From Epiperipatus broadwayi (taxonomy: Eukaryota > Onychophora > Udeonychophora > Euonychophora > Peripatidae): DNA of 64,000 bases. This document shows, one piece after another, positions 1 to 12,949 of this stretch. The notes beneath the pieces are model-generated. The model saw only the letters and a program-made list of their open reading frames with translations, made no database searches and had not been told where the DNA came from. The position numbers and the translations under genes are program-made. Positions within the stretch are counted from its first letter, which is position 1. Every line of letters begins with the position of its first letter. Location of the stretch: positions 1,436,580 to 1,500,579 of the forward strand of contig JAQFVV010006215.1 in the NCBI GenBank assembly GCA_028023455.1, written 5' to 3'.

Positions 1-149
1 TTTCCTCTTTCCATGCCATCTTCTCATTGTCTTTTCTGTTTAGATAATCTTTATTCCTTACCTCTCCATTGTTACTTGGAGTAAGTTAAGTGGTTTGAAA
101 TTCCATTCTACTTCAATTGTCCTTTTGTTAATATTTTTTTTTCTCCACA

Positions 150-265
150 TAAATAGTTCACTTTTGAATAATAAAAAATATATATCATGGGAGTGTGGAG
201 GCACCAGGATTTTAGAGATGCTTAGGTGATGCATGGTCAAAAAAGATTGGGAACCACAGGTCTAA
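150..265. mobile_element. hAT-like transposon terminus (fragment)
   Basis: The bases at 241-259 read AAAAGATTGGGAACCACAG, which in reverse complement is a CTGTGGTTCCCAATC end. Many hAT-superfamily elements end in a CAGTGGTTC-type inverted repeat. The next bases, GTCTAATA, fit the loose 8-bp target pattern of that superfamily. No second end and no transposase are visible nearby, so this is a lone terminus or a solo fragment. Confidence 0.4.
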
Positions 266-270
266 TATAT

Positions 271-2640
271 TTATATATATACAGGTTGCTGCAATTGGTA
301 CTGTTGTTTGAGTTTTTTATTATTTTTTTTTGTAACCTATTAAAATTGTTTTTCTATACTAACTTTGATGCCAAGCTTAGAGTACAACTTTTTTAGAAAA
401 TTCCTAATATGAACTAAAATTTCACTTCAACTAAATACTTCATCTATCTCTAACTAATGTCCTATAAGAAGTGCACTAAACTGCTGTTTACAAACAAGCA
501 CCTCTATTTGAATGTGTTGGTTTATTGTTTTTAATTGTGTGATTTTTAACATTAAGACTATTATTTTTAACAGAAGATAATATTAGCTTTACTTCTTTGT
601 AAATTATTTTAGCTTTATTTTTGTTTAGTAGATTAAAAAAAATTACTTAAAACCAAACGTTATTATATCTTTTATAACTCTTATTATTTTTTATTTACAC
701 CTTCTTGTCTACTTTTTTCTTGCATGAAGTCAGTTGCATAAATATTATCCTTAGCTTCAAGTGTTTTTCAGCTTTTTACATTGTTTTTTGTATTTTTGTA
801 TCTTTATTTTATATTTATTCCTGGTATTTTTTGTTTATATTTATGCATTTTATACAGCCTTTTCTTTTCTACTTTTTTTTTTTTAAATATTAATTTTACT
901 TTTTTCTCTACTAAAACATTTACCCTTTTTTTCTTCTAATTCTTGTAAAATTAACTTTTCATTTTATATCTAACCAACTCCTTGATTTTCTTGGTCATCA
1001 AATGTGACTTTATCAGTGGCTTTTTTATTATATTATCCACATTTTTATTGTTTACTTTTTGAAATTATTTTTCTCTGCTGCTCCAATTTCATTTCTATTA
1101 ATTCTATTTTTCCTTTGTGTAGTTTTCAGGCTTTCTATAGCATGTTATTTCCTTATTTGGGATGTAAAACATTCATAGTTTTCTGGTAAAATTATTTAAT
1201 TAACAGTCATATTTCCTTAACTGTCCATCTCTTTGTAAAGCAGCTACTCACTGTGTGAATGTTATACTTTTCTGAGTTTGTGCTACTGTTTTTCTCACTA
1301 TCTATCTATCTATCTAATCCATTTCATAAAGACTTTTAGTGACTGCTTTATATTTTCCTGGAGGAACCTTTGCATGATTATTTTAAGTTTTTTTAAGTAA
1401 TTCTCTGGCTTCTCTTTTCATGTTTAAAAACTATCATTTCTTTTTTTAAAAGTTTTGGATTAGTTTTTGTTTTTTTAATTTTTGAAATTCTTTCTTCTAA
1501 ATTCGTATATGTCCTTTTTTCTGATAGTCTTTTTTATGAATAAGTTTTTTAATTCTTTGTTTATTATAATAAATTGTTTTGTAAACTCATTTTTTGTATA
1601 TTTAATTATTCAGCTTTGTTTGTATTTTTATTTTATTTCATTTCAGTTTTTTATTACTATCTGTTTTTAACAGTCCTTTGCTTTTTTATTTCAATGACTT
1701 TGAGATTCTTTACCTTTCTTTTAATAGCTGTTTTATTGTTATCATCATTGAAGAATTTTCATTTACTATACTCATTTTCTTTTTTAATCAGTGGTTGGTA
1801 AAATATATTTAAACTCTTTAACTATTCTTCATGATGTTTATCATGTAAAATATACTAATCATCATGATTTTTACTGTCATTTACTGTTATGTCTTTATGT
1901 AGAACTGCATTATATTTTGTGTTCTGCCTAATTTGCTATATGAAAAGTGAATATAATACCACAGTAATTGTGATGTGACATCAGAAAGTTATTAGTTCTT
2001 GTATCACTCATATGAGCAAATATCACTATTACTGCCAGTAAAATACATAGAATCTTTGTAGATTGATAGAATTATGTTTTTTTTGCAATGTTGCAACTCA
2101 TTCTTATATGATTGTTATAATTTTTTGGGTAAGAAGGGAGTGAAAGAATTAATATATTTAGTGGCAACTATTGGATAATTTGTTCCTTAATTCACTAGTA
2201 ACTAACATTCTCTATCTTCTTTTACCTTATTGTCTTCATAACACTTAAATTAGAATGTAATATGGTTGTCATGAACCTTTTGTTCTATTTGTCAACTGGC
2301 AACACTAATTCTGGATCGATGTGTATGTTTCTTCAGTAACCACATTTTCATGTCTTAATTATATACACAACAATTATAATTTAAATCTTTTCTAATTTTT
2401 TGTCTTTTTTTGTTTTCAATTTTTTGTCTCGAATTAGAGAGGTCATAATCATTTTAAGAGTTTCTTCTAATGATATAATAGAAAAAAAGCAACTTTCAAG
2501 TTTTTTATATGAGTAAATCTAGAAGGCATAATTCTTTAAAAAATAATTAACTCTTATACAAGTAGTTGTTTCTTGGTTTTTTTTAAAATAAATTTGATCA
2601 GGATAATAATAATGATTCCAGGGTCTTAAGAAAAAATATA
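271..2640. other. A/T-rich spacer, T-rich strand
   Basis: Long T-rich runs give many short hydrophobic open frames on the + strand, but none shows a domain, codon bias or recognisable motif. A short TCTA microsatellite lies near 1297-1316. I see nothing else. Confidence 0.5.
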
Positions 2641-2651
2641 TAGAATTAAAT

Positions 2652-3062
2652 ATTTTCATGGACTGTTATTATAATAAAGAATAGAAATAATGAGATTTCA
2701 TCCATGTAAACAGAGATAACCATTGCCCTTGATATTGCCAAAAAACTATCAATTGCTACTAATTGATAATCCTTCTGAAGCTAAACAAATTTTTTCCATT
2801 ACCATAAAATAGTTCTTCTGTTGAGATTTTTATTGAAGTCAAAGAAGGTCCTCTTTTACTTCAAACCTAAGTTGTTAAATGGATTAAACCCAGAAAGCTA
2901 TTTTTATAGATGTGAGAATATAAAAGTACATTTTTTTTGACATTCTGAATATAATATTTTTAACTTTTTAAGAGAGTTATATGTGTTGAAATAAATTTTT
3001 TCATGGACTGTTATTATAATAAAGAATAGGAATAAGGAGATTATATTCATGTAAACAGGGAT
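2652..3062. repeat. Direct duplication of a ~65-bp segment
   Basis: A segment of about 65 bp beginning TTTTCATGGACTG at 2652-2717 recurs with few changes at 2998-3062. Both copies contain GTTATTATAATAAAGAATAG and end in a CATGTAAACAG core. They are in the same orientation about 345 bp apart. This may be the two ends of an unrecognised element or a local duplication. Confidence 0.6.
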
Positions 3063-3100
3063 GTTTAATTGAAGAATAGAGATTGTTTGCAAAGACACGA

Positions 3101-3325
3101 TAAAGCAAAACTATTTATACAATAGCACCACTCAGTATAAGCCAGAGTAATGAGTGGATGCAGAAAGTTTGTGCATAAAATCCCTCTCTAGTGCCTACTC
3201 ATCCAATATTCCCAGACTAGTTTCTAGTTTGTTGGCACTACTGTATGGAGAGTTTTGCCTCTGTATAAACAGCTTGAGTAAGTATAAAGAATGGTGATCA
3301 TGTGATTTTATTGGTTTAATAGTGG
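3101..3325 (-). repeat. HHR-repeat family A, copy A1 (truncated snap-back)
   Basis: The copy is recognisable by a diverged CTCTCCATACAGTAGTGCC-type end, AGAGTAAT-ATGGATGC-type and CTACTCATCCAATAT blocks, and an AGTGATCATGTGA-type tail. Read on the minus strand it keeps the part after the ribozyme cleavage site (CTAGTC) but breaks off inside ribozyme stem II. The sequence then reverses: 3231-3262 is the inverted counterpart of the left end at 3103-3137. No complete ribozyme is present. Confidence 0.7.
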
Positions 3326-4019
3326 GAAAGGGTAGTGTGACTATCTACATTGGGGAGTTATCATTAGAGAGATACTGATAAAACATCAAAAAATTGAAAA
3401 TATATATCTGAAGTGTAATTTCTGTTCATTCTTCCACAGGGTGTTAAAATTGGATAAAATAAGTTCCTATCTTGAAAGAGAGGGTATGATAAAAGATATC
3501 AAGCTATCAACATAGGTGCGGAGATTCAGAAATTTGCTACCTCTGGCTCATCTGAAATAAAAAATTATATGCAAAAAGGATGCATGATAAGAGAGACTAG
3601 TCTCAGCTTCTGCATTAGTGGATACTCATATTATTGGTAGAGTTTAGACAAAATATCTATATTTTTGTTTATAATACATAATTATTTTAAAATCATAAAG
3701 CATACAAAATTTATTATCAAAATGTTTTTTAAATTAATATTTAATTTTAATTATTAAAATCAATTAGCAGATTTGGTGATAGGTTAATTGGATTTAATTA
3801 TACAGTAACTGATCAATATTACATATTTTAAATCTTTGGTGGCGATCGTTCTACTTTTTAATATCAATAATAATTTCAAAATTCATTTAAAAGATATAAT
3901 ATGATGAATTAATGATAAAGCAGAAAATTATTTTTAAAAAAAGCTTATTAATGATTCATAAAATCTTTTTTTAAAAATGGATTTTAAATAAATAGATAAC
4001 ATATTTTATATATATGTAT
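3326..4019. other. A/T-rich spacer
   Basis: No open frame, RNA gene or repeat was recognised here. Confidence 0.4.
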
Positions 4020-4195
4020 GTAATATAGAGAGTATATCAATATCTCAAACAGGCTGGATAAGTGTGGTAAGAGAAAATATTTAAAATCTCTATCCAGAAC
4101 ATTCCTATCCCCAGGTCAATTGGTTTTGAACTTTTGGCTCACTTCAGTGAGGAGCTAAAATATTCAGACACTAGATCTACAATATCAACTCAAAA
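4020..4195 (-). repeat. HHR-repeat family C, copy C1 (decayed hammerhead)
   Basis: This is homologous, in the same orientation, to 44870-45135, sharing the ACAGAGAGTAT-type start and the CTCAAAACCCAGC end. On the minus strand it has CTGAAGT (complement of 4141-4147), a GAGC/GTTC hairpin with a CAAAA loop, then AAAAC in place of GAAAC. The cleavage triplet is changed to ACC. With three core changes this ribozyme is very unlikely to cleave. Confidence 0.7.
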
Positions 4196-6310
4196 CCCAG
4201 CTCTAGAGAAAAATTAGAAACAATCTTAAATAAATATGTAATGGATATAGAAAAGATGTTAGATGTGAAGGACAAAGTGATAACAAACGTAAAAGCACAT
4301 CGTAATTGAAATATTAGTTTTGCAAAAAATGAATTGAATGAGGCAGGGAAGAAATTGAAAAGCAGAAAGGCAAGAGATTTAGATGGATGGGCAGCAGAAA
4401 TAATGATGAATGTGGGAAATAAGGCAAAATTAAATCTATTATCATGTTTTAATAAGATGGCACAGAAGACAGAATTTCCAGATATCTGGAATAATACAAG
4501 AGTAAGGTTATTATTAAAAGGAAAGGGTAAGAACCATAGAAAAATAAACAATTATTGATTGATATCAGTAATGTCAGGATTATATAAAGTTTCTGCATAT
4601 ATGGTGACTGAAAGAGTGGTAAAATGGATGGAAGAAAATAGTATACTGAGAAAATACAAGAAGGTTTTAGAATGGATAAGCATATAGGAGATAGTTATTT
4701 GTAGTTTCACAACTTATAGATATGAGTAGGAATACAGGTAGACAGTTATATATAGTCTTCATAGATATAGAGAAAGCATATGATAGAGTAAATAAAAATA
4801 GATTATGGCTAAGTTTAGTAAATTTGGAATGAATGGAGTATTAGTGGATCTTATTAAGAAATTGTATGAAAATAATTAGTATACATATCAATTAGGAAAT
4901 ATAGAATCAAATAGAGTTCAAAATGGAGTGAGACTAACCCTATGTCATCTATTTCATTTTTGTTATATTTGAGAGAAATGGAGAGAACAATAGAAAGACA
5001 AGAAGAGGAATAAAGACATCATTAGTAGATTGCAAGGGAGGGTATATATTATCAGAGCTTTTATTTGCTGATGATACCTTCTTGTGTACAGAAAGTAGGA
5101 AAGATGTGGAAGTATGCTAAGGATATGCACAAGAGGTAAAGAGATGGGGATTAATGATGGGAAAAGAGAAAAGAAAGATTTTTTTTTATTGGGAGATATA
5201 AAGTTAGATCAGTATAATAACTATTTAGGAATTGTTTTAAGTAATCAGAGAAACTGAATGGGAGAAAAAATTGATAAATGAAATAAAGAACAGAAAGGGA
5301 CTGATAAAGAAATTAATGGTGCAAGAATTGTATGGAAGAAAGTTGCAGTAGCACCATTAATTTATGGTAATATTATGTTATGTATTAGTACAGAACTGTT
5401 AGATTACTTAGAAAAAGTACAAAGAGAAGTAGGAAAGCATGCATTAGATGCAGATGTGTGGATGGAAAAGAAAGCAATTCAAGGAGAAATAGGTTGGTCA
5501 ACTTTTTATATGAGAGATACAAAAAGCAAAATGAAAATGTTCAGTAGATTGCAGTTTATGGATAATAAGAGAATAGCCAAAATAGTATTTAAGTGGGTTA
5601 TGAGTAAAGGGCAGGCAACAAGATGGGTGAGAAAGGTAATGTGTTATGCAGAAGACTTGGATAAAGAATTTATGTCAGTTTACTTATATAAAAGGAAGAA
5701 TGATCATGATAGAAGAATTGTTGAGTGTTATAATGTTAAAGAATGGGATAGAAAAAAAATATGCATTAATAAAGAATAGGGAGTTGGAGAGATGGAGACC
5801 TAGTATGGAGACTAAAAAGAGTTTAAATTTATATAGAAGTAAATGAAATATTGGGTGCAAATTAATTTATGATAATAACAAGGAAAGTAGTTTACTGTTT
5901 AAGGCTCAAATAGGATCTTTAGCAACCAGGGAATATACACATAAATGGAAAAATGTGGGGGATTTAGTCTGCAAGCTGTGTAAGGAAGGTATAAAAAATA
6001 TTAGGCATCTGTTAATTGAATGTAAATGCCTGAAAGCAGACAAATAATAAAGTTGTGGGAGAGTAAATATAAACAAAGTGATTATACAGAAAGTGGGTTC
6101 TTGGTTTTTATGCTGGATTTGGAAAAAGATAAGGGGATCTAGATATAAAGGCTATAGAGTGGACAAAGATGATGTTGTGGAAATGGGAAGAGGCTGGATA
6201 GAGAAGAATATGGGAAAAACATAGGGTGGGGAATGGAAAAAAGGGGAGGAAGTAGCTAACAGATTATTCTTGGCATAGTGGCTGAGAGACTCCTGACTTT
6301 GATAAAAAAA
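4190..6310 (+). pseudogene. Non-LTR retrotransposon reverse transcriptase, decayed
   Basis: Scattered frames on the + strand add up to the second half of a LINE polyprotein. In order they show the N-terminal RT segment (from about 4330, with RARDLDGW and PDIWNNTRVRLLLKGKGK), the RT palm box FIDIEKAYDRV at 4758-4790, the catalytic FADD box at 5064-5075, a thumb/linker frame at 5375-5779, and a C-terminal zinc knuckle of the form CxxC-H-C at 5970-6023. Many stops and frameshifts separate these blocks, so the element is dead. No apurinic endonuclease is visible upstream, so it is probably 5' truncated. The 3' end runs to an oligo(A) stretch and GCCACAG near 6317; a second copy of this 3' end lies at 57219-57432 in the opposite orientation. 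I cannot assign the clade with confidence. Confidence 0.85.
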
Positions 6311-6336
6311 AAAAGCCACAGTATATCATATCAATA

Positions 6337-6400
6337 CTGTTAATAAGAACTTATGTAAGAATAGGAAATAGTGATCATGTGAGGTTTTGGTTGTTTTATA
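6337..6400 (+). repeat. HHR-repeat family A, short tail fragment
   Basis: The bases resemble the family A tail, with TTAATAA, a TTATGT core, ATAGGAAATAG and TGATCATGTGA, as seen at 54672-54730. No ribozyme is included. It directly abuts the LINE 3' end. Confidence 0.6.
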
Positions 6401-6747
6401 ACAATTATCCAGAAATATTAGTGCTTATACTCCAATGTTACATTCCAAAAGTAAGCGAATTTTTTTTTTTCCGAACTTAGTACGGCCACAATTATTTAAG
6501 AATGATTTTCAATAAAATATTTAATAAGCTTATGTTAGAGAATGCTAAATTAATATTGGAAGCTATCCATAGTGCTAAAAATTGAAAATACAATATTTAT
6601 ATTGATACAATTTAGAGTGATTAGTAGTAGATAATGTGAAAAACATATGTTAGATTTTAAAAAAGATTAAAGAGAAAGTGCTGGGCTTAGTAAAAGTAAT
6701 AATATAAATAAAGAAAGAATAAAAATAATAAATAAAAATTTAAAAAA

Positions 6748-6834
6748 TTCTCATCTGCCAGGAAGCGAACCCACTAACCCGAGACAACTGCCTGTAAGGC
6801 AACTGTGCTGATCACTCGACCACCAACACTTGAC
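6748..6834 (-). mobile_element. tRNA-derived SINE-like unit (copy S1)
   Basis: Read on the minus strand this is a diverged tRNA-like sequence with an A-box-like GGTGGTCGAGTGATCAGC, a CTTAC anticodon-loop-like segment and a B-box-like GGTTCGCTTCC. It is too diverged and too long in the variable region to be a functional tRNA. It matches the better copy at 43771-43866. Confidence 0.65.
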
Positions 6835-9800
6835 TCCTTATTTCAAGTAGAAAAGTATATGTATTTACAATTAAAAAATTTAGTAACAAATTTGAAACTC
6901 ATATTAGAATGATAAAAAAAATAATATTGGAAAAAATCTGGTTTATGAAATTATTATTAAATCATATACAAATAAATGCAGCAGAAACTGATCACTTTTT
7001 TGAACTTTAAAAAATTGCAAATGCGATGTTGGGTCAGACTATATGAAAAAAAAAAAATCTGAATCTTAGAAAACAATAGTGTTTAATAACCATTTGAATT
7101 TATTTGTTTTTATACTGTTATTTTCTATTTAGTTTTTAAAATAATCATAATTATAATTTAATTAATCATAGGAATATAACTTGCATTGTTGTCTATTTAA
7201 GTTTGTTATTAATAGAATAAAATTATTTAAATTCAACAACTATTACCTTACCAAATAAATTACTGATGCTGTATTAGAAAATATAATCCTCTGAATGTAG
7301 TAAATAATTTGATAATAGTAACTAAAAAGGATAGGGGCTGGGCTAGTGATTTCTTGTATAGAATTCTGGTGCTTTTTAAATAAATTAAAAGCTGGTTCTG
7401 TCCTCAACTATTATCAAGTTTAGTTACATTAAGTGGGTTGTGTGACCATGAAAAATAATTGCACTCAATAAAATTACAGGACATATTTGAATGAAGGAAT
7501 TAGCAAATTGAACATAATTTGGTCACCAAATACAAAGAACATAAATCGTATAAACCCTAAGATACCAATTGACAGTACAAAAACATGGTCTGGAGGTGGG
7601 AGACAATGAAAGAGATATTGAATTCTAGCTCTCTGTGTTTATGTAAACAAAGCTTGTTAGGAGCTATTGGTAAAGCTCTATCTAGTGATCATAAAATGCA
7701 AGCTAAAAGCAAGTTACGAAATTTATAACTTGTTTTGTTTATCATATATATATATATGGTCCTGTAGGCTAAATATATATGTTATAATGTAATGAAAAAA
7801 ATTTTTTAAATTATAATAAATAAATTTCTCTATTATTATTAAACTATAAAGGCTTGGGCTATATGATTATCTATTAAAATAATTTACCTGGTTTATTCAA
7901 CTCTTAGTTATGTAGGAAATACTTAGATTGTTTAATATTTGCTTAAAAGTCTAAGGTTAATAATTTGAATCTAAAGAAGAATTAATTTAAAGCTTGCCAT
8001 GTTTTAAGCTGATGTAACAGATAAAGTTGTTTTATTTTGTATAAAATATAGTTATTTTATTAGGACTTTGTTAGTTTTAAATAAATGGTTTTAAAATAAT
8101 AATGAATCTAAGAATGTTTAAAGTTAGAATGTAGAAATATTAAATTCAAAACTAATTGGGATAAATTTCAATTTAAATAAATTTCAACTTGAATAAATAT
8201 TAGTAACTAATTTAGCTTCATTTGTTTTAAAATCTTGATTATATTTAGTGAACATACACATGTATGGATATGTATGCATGCACTTGAATGCATAGAAAAT
8301 TTTACAAAAAGATTTATTAAAAGTAATATTTTGTAGAAATGGGGGGGGGGGTCTAATAATTACAATATTAAAAGATTTCAAATAGTATGAACAGAGTGTA
8401 CTTGGATAAAAAATGTTTAATTTAAAAATATAAGTAAATAATTTTAAATTGATTAAATAAATCATTTATTTAACAATTAAATTCAATTAATAAAGTTCAT
8501 TTGTATTTTAGTTGTATGTCTAGATATCACATGACTTAATTGAGTTAAAAGTTCAAGATTAGATAAATTAAAAAATTAAAAATTATACTAGTAACTTAAA
8601 TATCCCACTGAAGTATTTAAATGGAGTTTGTTGAACAATATCACATTATAGGAAATGCAATAGAAATTTAACATCCATGTGTTATAAAAGGAACACATAC
8701 TAATATTAAACACTTCACTTCACTTTATTTTAATTAATTTGATTGGTTTAGTTTAACTATTATTTTCACATTTTTTTAAAATTAGTTTTAAAGTGTTAAA
8801 TTTTAATTTTTATTGTCCAAATTTTAAAAGAAGTCAATGGAAAACTGAATGCACTTTATGAAGCATATGTTATTTTATTGTTATACTAAAACATTGTTAT
8901 ATTCAAACTTTGGCTGTAATAATTACCTTTGACAGTTTGCATAGACTTTTAATTAATTACACCAATAATAATTATTACTAATGAAATATTTCTTTTGACT
9001 CCACAAAACTCTAATTTAAAGATGAATAATTGATAAATCATTTATGAAGACAATCACTCTTGGTTTGTTTTGGAGAAGTGTGAAAAGTGATTATATTTAT
9101 ATCCAACTAAATATATGATAATGAAAAACTATTGTAACAGTATTTAGTATATTAAAATAAAAGAAATTATCATGATTTAGACTTGTATTGTAACATTTTA
9201 AAAGAAGAAAAGTAATAAAAAGTGAATCTTTTAAATATTTAGAAAAAAAAATACTTTATTCAACTATTTTTATATTAAAACAGAGAAGTTAACATTGGAT
9301 TAATCTAATTATCCATTCCAAGTTTATCTCTTTATTCATTTAGCATATTTTTCTAAATTGCTTCTTATTTTTCTGAAATATATTACTTGACATTAAAAAA
9401 ATAATAAAAAATTTATATTGATGTCATACTTACTATTAATAATATATAAACTTATAATAGGGAACTTTATAAAGAATTGTTATTAATTAATACTCTCTTT
9501 CTGCTCATTTCTTCTCCAATTTGTATCACAATTAGTAATGTTGCTATAAAGGAATCAAATATTATTTAAGTATCTACTACCAGCTCTCATTATCTTTAAA
9601 TCTGTTAAATTTTATACTGTAAATGTTTTCTCAAAGAATTTCTGCTATAAATCTTTGTATATGTATACTCTGCCTGCCAAACTGAAAGACTATATTGCTA
9701 TATTTTAAAAGAAGAAAAAAAAGGACTTGAACAAAAGAGATAATTTTTATTATAAGATGGAAAGAACTTTATTCTGTAATCTAAAAAATAGTAAAACAAA

Positions 9801-10499
9801 TAATTAGTGTATATATTTGTTTATATATTTTTTTAATTATTATTAATGTTATGTAATTATAATTTATGCACTATATTATTATGAGTAACATGAGTAATAT
9901 GGTTTATGGTATTAAAAATGGTTACGATGGTACATATCCATGAAACGGAGTTGGATAAGAAAGATACTGTAAAATGTTTATTTTATAAGCTCTTTTTTCA
10001 ACTATTTGGAATTCTCATATTTGTTGTTTCAAGCTTAATAAATTAACCCTTTAACCGCTAATTATATTATTGGTTGTATGAGGTAAAAATCAAATCTTTT
10101 AATTGGCCAACTCACAAACTGAAGACAAAGCCTATTGTTAAAACATATTCGCCTATAATATTAAATTCAACTCAGATACGTTTATAAAAAGTATATTACT
10201 AATTTTTCAGGTTATGAAAGAGAATGAAAGTTCTTTCAAAAATAAATTGCTATTTATTTATTATAAAATATATTCAATTTAGGCAAATATAAAGCGAATG
10301 TCTAAACAAAAAAGTGCTGACGCAAACGCTTTTTTTCAATTTTACGTTATGGAAAAGTAAAGATTTCTTTTTGCTAAATCTTAAATATTTTTACTAAAAT
10401 CTTCAATATTTTTCGAAAATAATTTTGTTTTTTTAGTATATTTTTTAAAAAACTATTTTAATTTCTCATTTTATATTTTTTTAATACTTAAATTACATT
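6835..10499. other. A/T-rich region without recognised features
   Basis: About 3.6 kb of A/T-rich sequence with only short, biased open frames. A poly(G) run of about 11 lies at 8341. No tRNA, rRNA or transposon motif was recognised. Confidence 0.45.
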
Positions 10500-10830
10500 C
10501 GAAATGAAAATCTCAGCGTTTTTCTTTATTTTCTTTGATCAGGCAGTTTCTTTGTTCTTTCCAGCCAATCAGAATGTCTTTTTCAGCTGAGAGCCGTCTG
10601 ACAGCCAATCACCGACAAGGTTCTTCTTTGTTTAGTTTTAAATGCGGTTTTTTGATTTTTTACTTGTAAAATAATTCGGAAGAGGGCACCATCTTACAGA
10701 ACTTTTAAAAACCTAATCAATAACTGTCAAACGAATATTCTACCATTAAAACTAGCAGAATTAGAGTGACGTCAGATGTCGATGATATGCCTCGTAAGAG
10801 GCGGTTATAATGTGCCCAGGATATAACAGC
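10500..10830. promoter_or_regulatory. CpG-containing promoter-like island
   Basis: This stretch has noticeably more G+C and many more CG dinucleotides than its surroundings. It contains two CCAAT boxes 40 bp apart (10565-10569 and 10605-10609, both in an AGCCAATCA context) and a perfect cyclic-AMP response element, TGACGTCA, at 10767-10774. No open frame of note follows on either strand within 2 kb, so a downstream gene would need a non-coding or very short first exon. It could instead be part of an unrecognised mobile element. Confidence 0.35.
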
Positions 10831-12740
10831 CTTTATATATATATATATCTGATATAAAAGTTAATAAATGAGAGTTATGAATGTCAGTATGTGAGAAAAT
10901 TTAGATAGCTTATAAAATTGAATGTTATCATCATTATGCAATGATGATTTGTCAGAATACTCATAGTGTTGTATGCCTTTTTATGTGTGTGTGAGATGTT
11001 ACTCATTTATCATTATTATCAAATTTATGCCTTGTGTAGTTAATAATTTATTTGTGGAATATATATATATATCAGTTTAGGCAGTTTTATGTGGATATTA
11101 TATTGTTTCTTATATACCTTTAGCCTCTCCAAGTGAAGAGTGTGGCTTACTTAATTATCAGCACTGTCTATACATAGTTACCAGGTGAACTATTCATAAT
11201 ATTGTATTGTTCATCCCCTCCATGAGAGAGAGTGAGAGCATGACTTTCCTGTTTTTAGCATTGCCAGATCAAGTTACTGGGTACTTATCATATTTTCATT
11301 ATCCACTTTGCCTGAAATTTAATATAATACATATTTTAGTATATTATTAATATCTGAAGGCATGTTTATTTTTATATTTATACTTTTAACTCAACTCTAA
11401 TTTAGATTTAGAGTATATTATGAGTATTGAGCATAATTATTTCTTTGCCCCATTATAAGTGTTAGTAATATGATACTTATGTTACTAATTTGCATAATAT
11501 TTTTACTATCTCACACTGATTTTCAAACATGTTTTAGTTGTGTAAAAGATATAATATCTTACTTGTGCCCCGAATATAGGGCATATAGATATATTGTTTT
11601 ACTCTGTGTATATAATATTTTAAAGAAAGACTGTATTAGATAAATGTGAGAACTTTTGCATGATAATAATTGCTTATATTGTAAATTTTTTAAGGATGAT
11701 TTATGGAAAGGGACACTTATATGCAAAATTTAATAATATTTTGTTATTGTAATAAATCAATTTTTATAAAAAAATGTTTATTTTAAATAAATATTTTATT
11801 GTATAAATATTCCAACATAGAGTAAATAAATATTTTTTTATTATTAATTAAATACATTTCTGTTTCGTTGCCTTTATTGCATTATCACATTTGTTACTCA
11901 CAAAATCTACTTTAATAAAGTTTTTATTATTATTTTATAATAATATACTCCAATGGTTACATAGAATTTATTCATTCATTTTGCTTATTATTTATTCTAC
12001 TTGTATTATCAGATAAATACTATGTATTTTTTTTTTCAAATGCACTTGTAATGCAGTTTATAGCATAAAAATATATCCTTATTGCCTGCTGCATTATTTT
12101 CCATGTTGTGATTATTAAAAATTGCATCAGAAGATATGAAATTTATGTATTTTATAATTTGTAGAAATGAAATAGTTATACTTGAACAACTTTAAAATAT
12201 ATAGAAATGTTTAAATTTCCTAGCCACAAATTATTTAAGTATTTGAATATTCTATTATTGTTATAGTTTTATTTCTGCTTCTACAAAAATACTAATGTTA
12301 AGGATAAAACTAAGAAAAGAATATAAAATGTTTAATATATAGCTTGAATAAAAGTTGAAACATTTTAAGGGTTAAAAGTATATTACCATTAACATTTTTC
12401 TTGTTACAAGTGCATTTTGAATTTGAACCCTGACATAAAGATATTGTAGAACCTAAGATGAGATTTTAAAATTGTAAAAAACCTATATTTTAAGCAAAGT
12501 TAAAAAAAATAAAGACTGAGATAAGATTTAATTTAAAAACATATTTAATTTAAAAATATTGTATTTTAGTAATTAGAATTAGTTATTATGTTATTTATAA
12601 GAGGACTCACAATCTGTGGAAAATTCATAGGTATTATGATGTCCTTGTGACCTACCATTTGTCCTGTGGTCCAGCACTTTTGAATGACCATGTCCTGCAA
12701 CCTTTGACAAGTAACAATATATATATACATATTCATATGA
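10831..12740. other. A/T-rich spacer
   Basis: Short TA microsatellites occur around 10838 and 11060. I see no gene or repeat that I can name. Confidence 0.4.
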
Positions 12741-12744
12741 ATAT

Positions 12745-12945
12745 TTTTATGGTTTACAGATATAAAACACATATTTTGTGGTTTCATCCATGTAAGATTT
12801 TTTACATATTCCAATGTTTTAACTTGATCACACAAGCTCTAATTGATGCCTTGTGTGAACAAGTTGAAACATTGGAATATCTAATTAAAATCTTACATCG
12901 ATTAACTTACAAAATATGTCTTTTATATATAAATAAGAATAAATT
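12745..12945. repeat. Inverted repeat related to PLE terminal repeat (family G)
   Basis: Arms at about 12765-12835 and 12850-12922 are inverted copies of each other: an AACTTGATCACACAAG end faces CTTGTGTGAACAAGTT, and both continue outward to an ACATATTTTGTGG or ACAAAATATGTCTTTT end. The same outer sequence flanks the PLE endonuclease fragment at 60285-61295. This looks like a short snap-back derivative with no coding part. Confidence 0.7.
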
Positions 12946-12949
12946 ATAA

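Noticed and set aside
705-1801. Several hydrophobic open frames on the + strand
   Set aside because: T-rich sequence yields Phe, Leu and Ile runs by composition; there are no domains and no coherent start or end.
12566-12949. Overlapping open frames on both strands
   Set aside because: They are by-products of the palindrome at 12745-12945.
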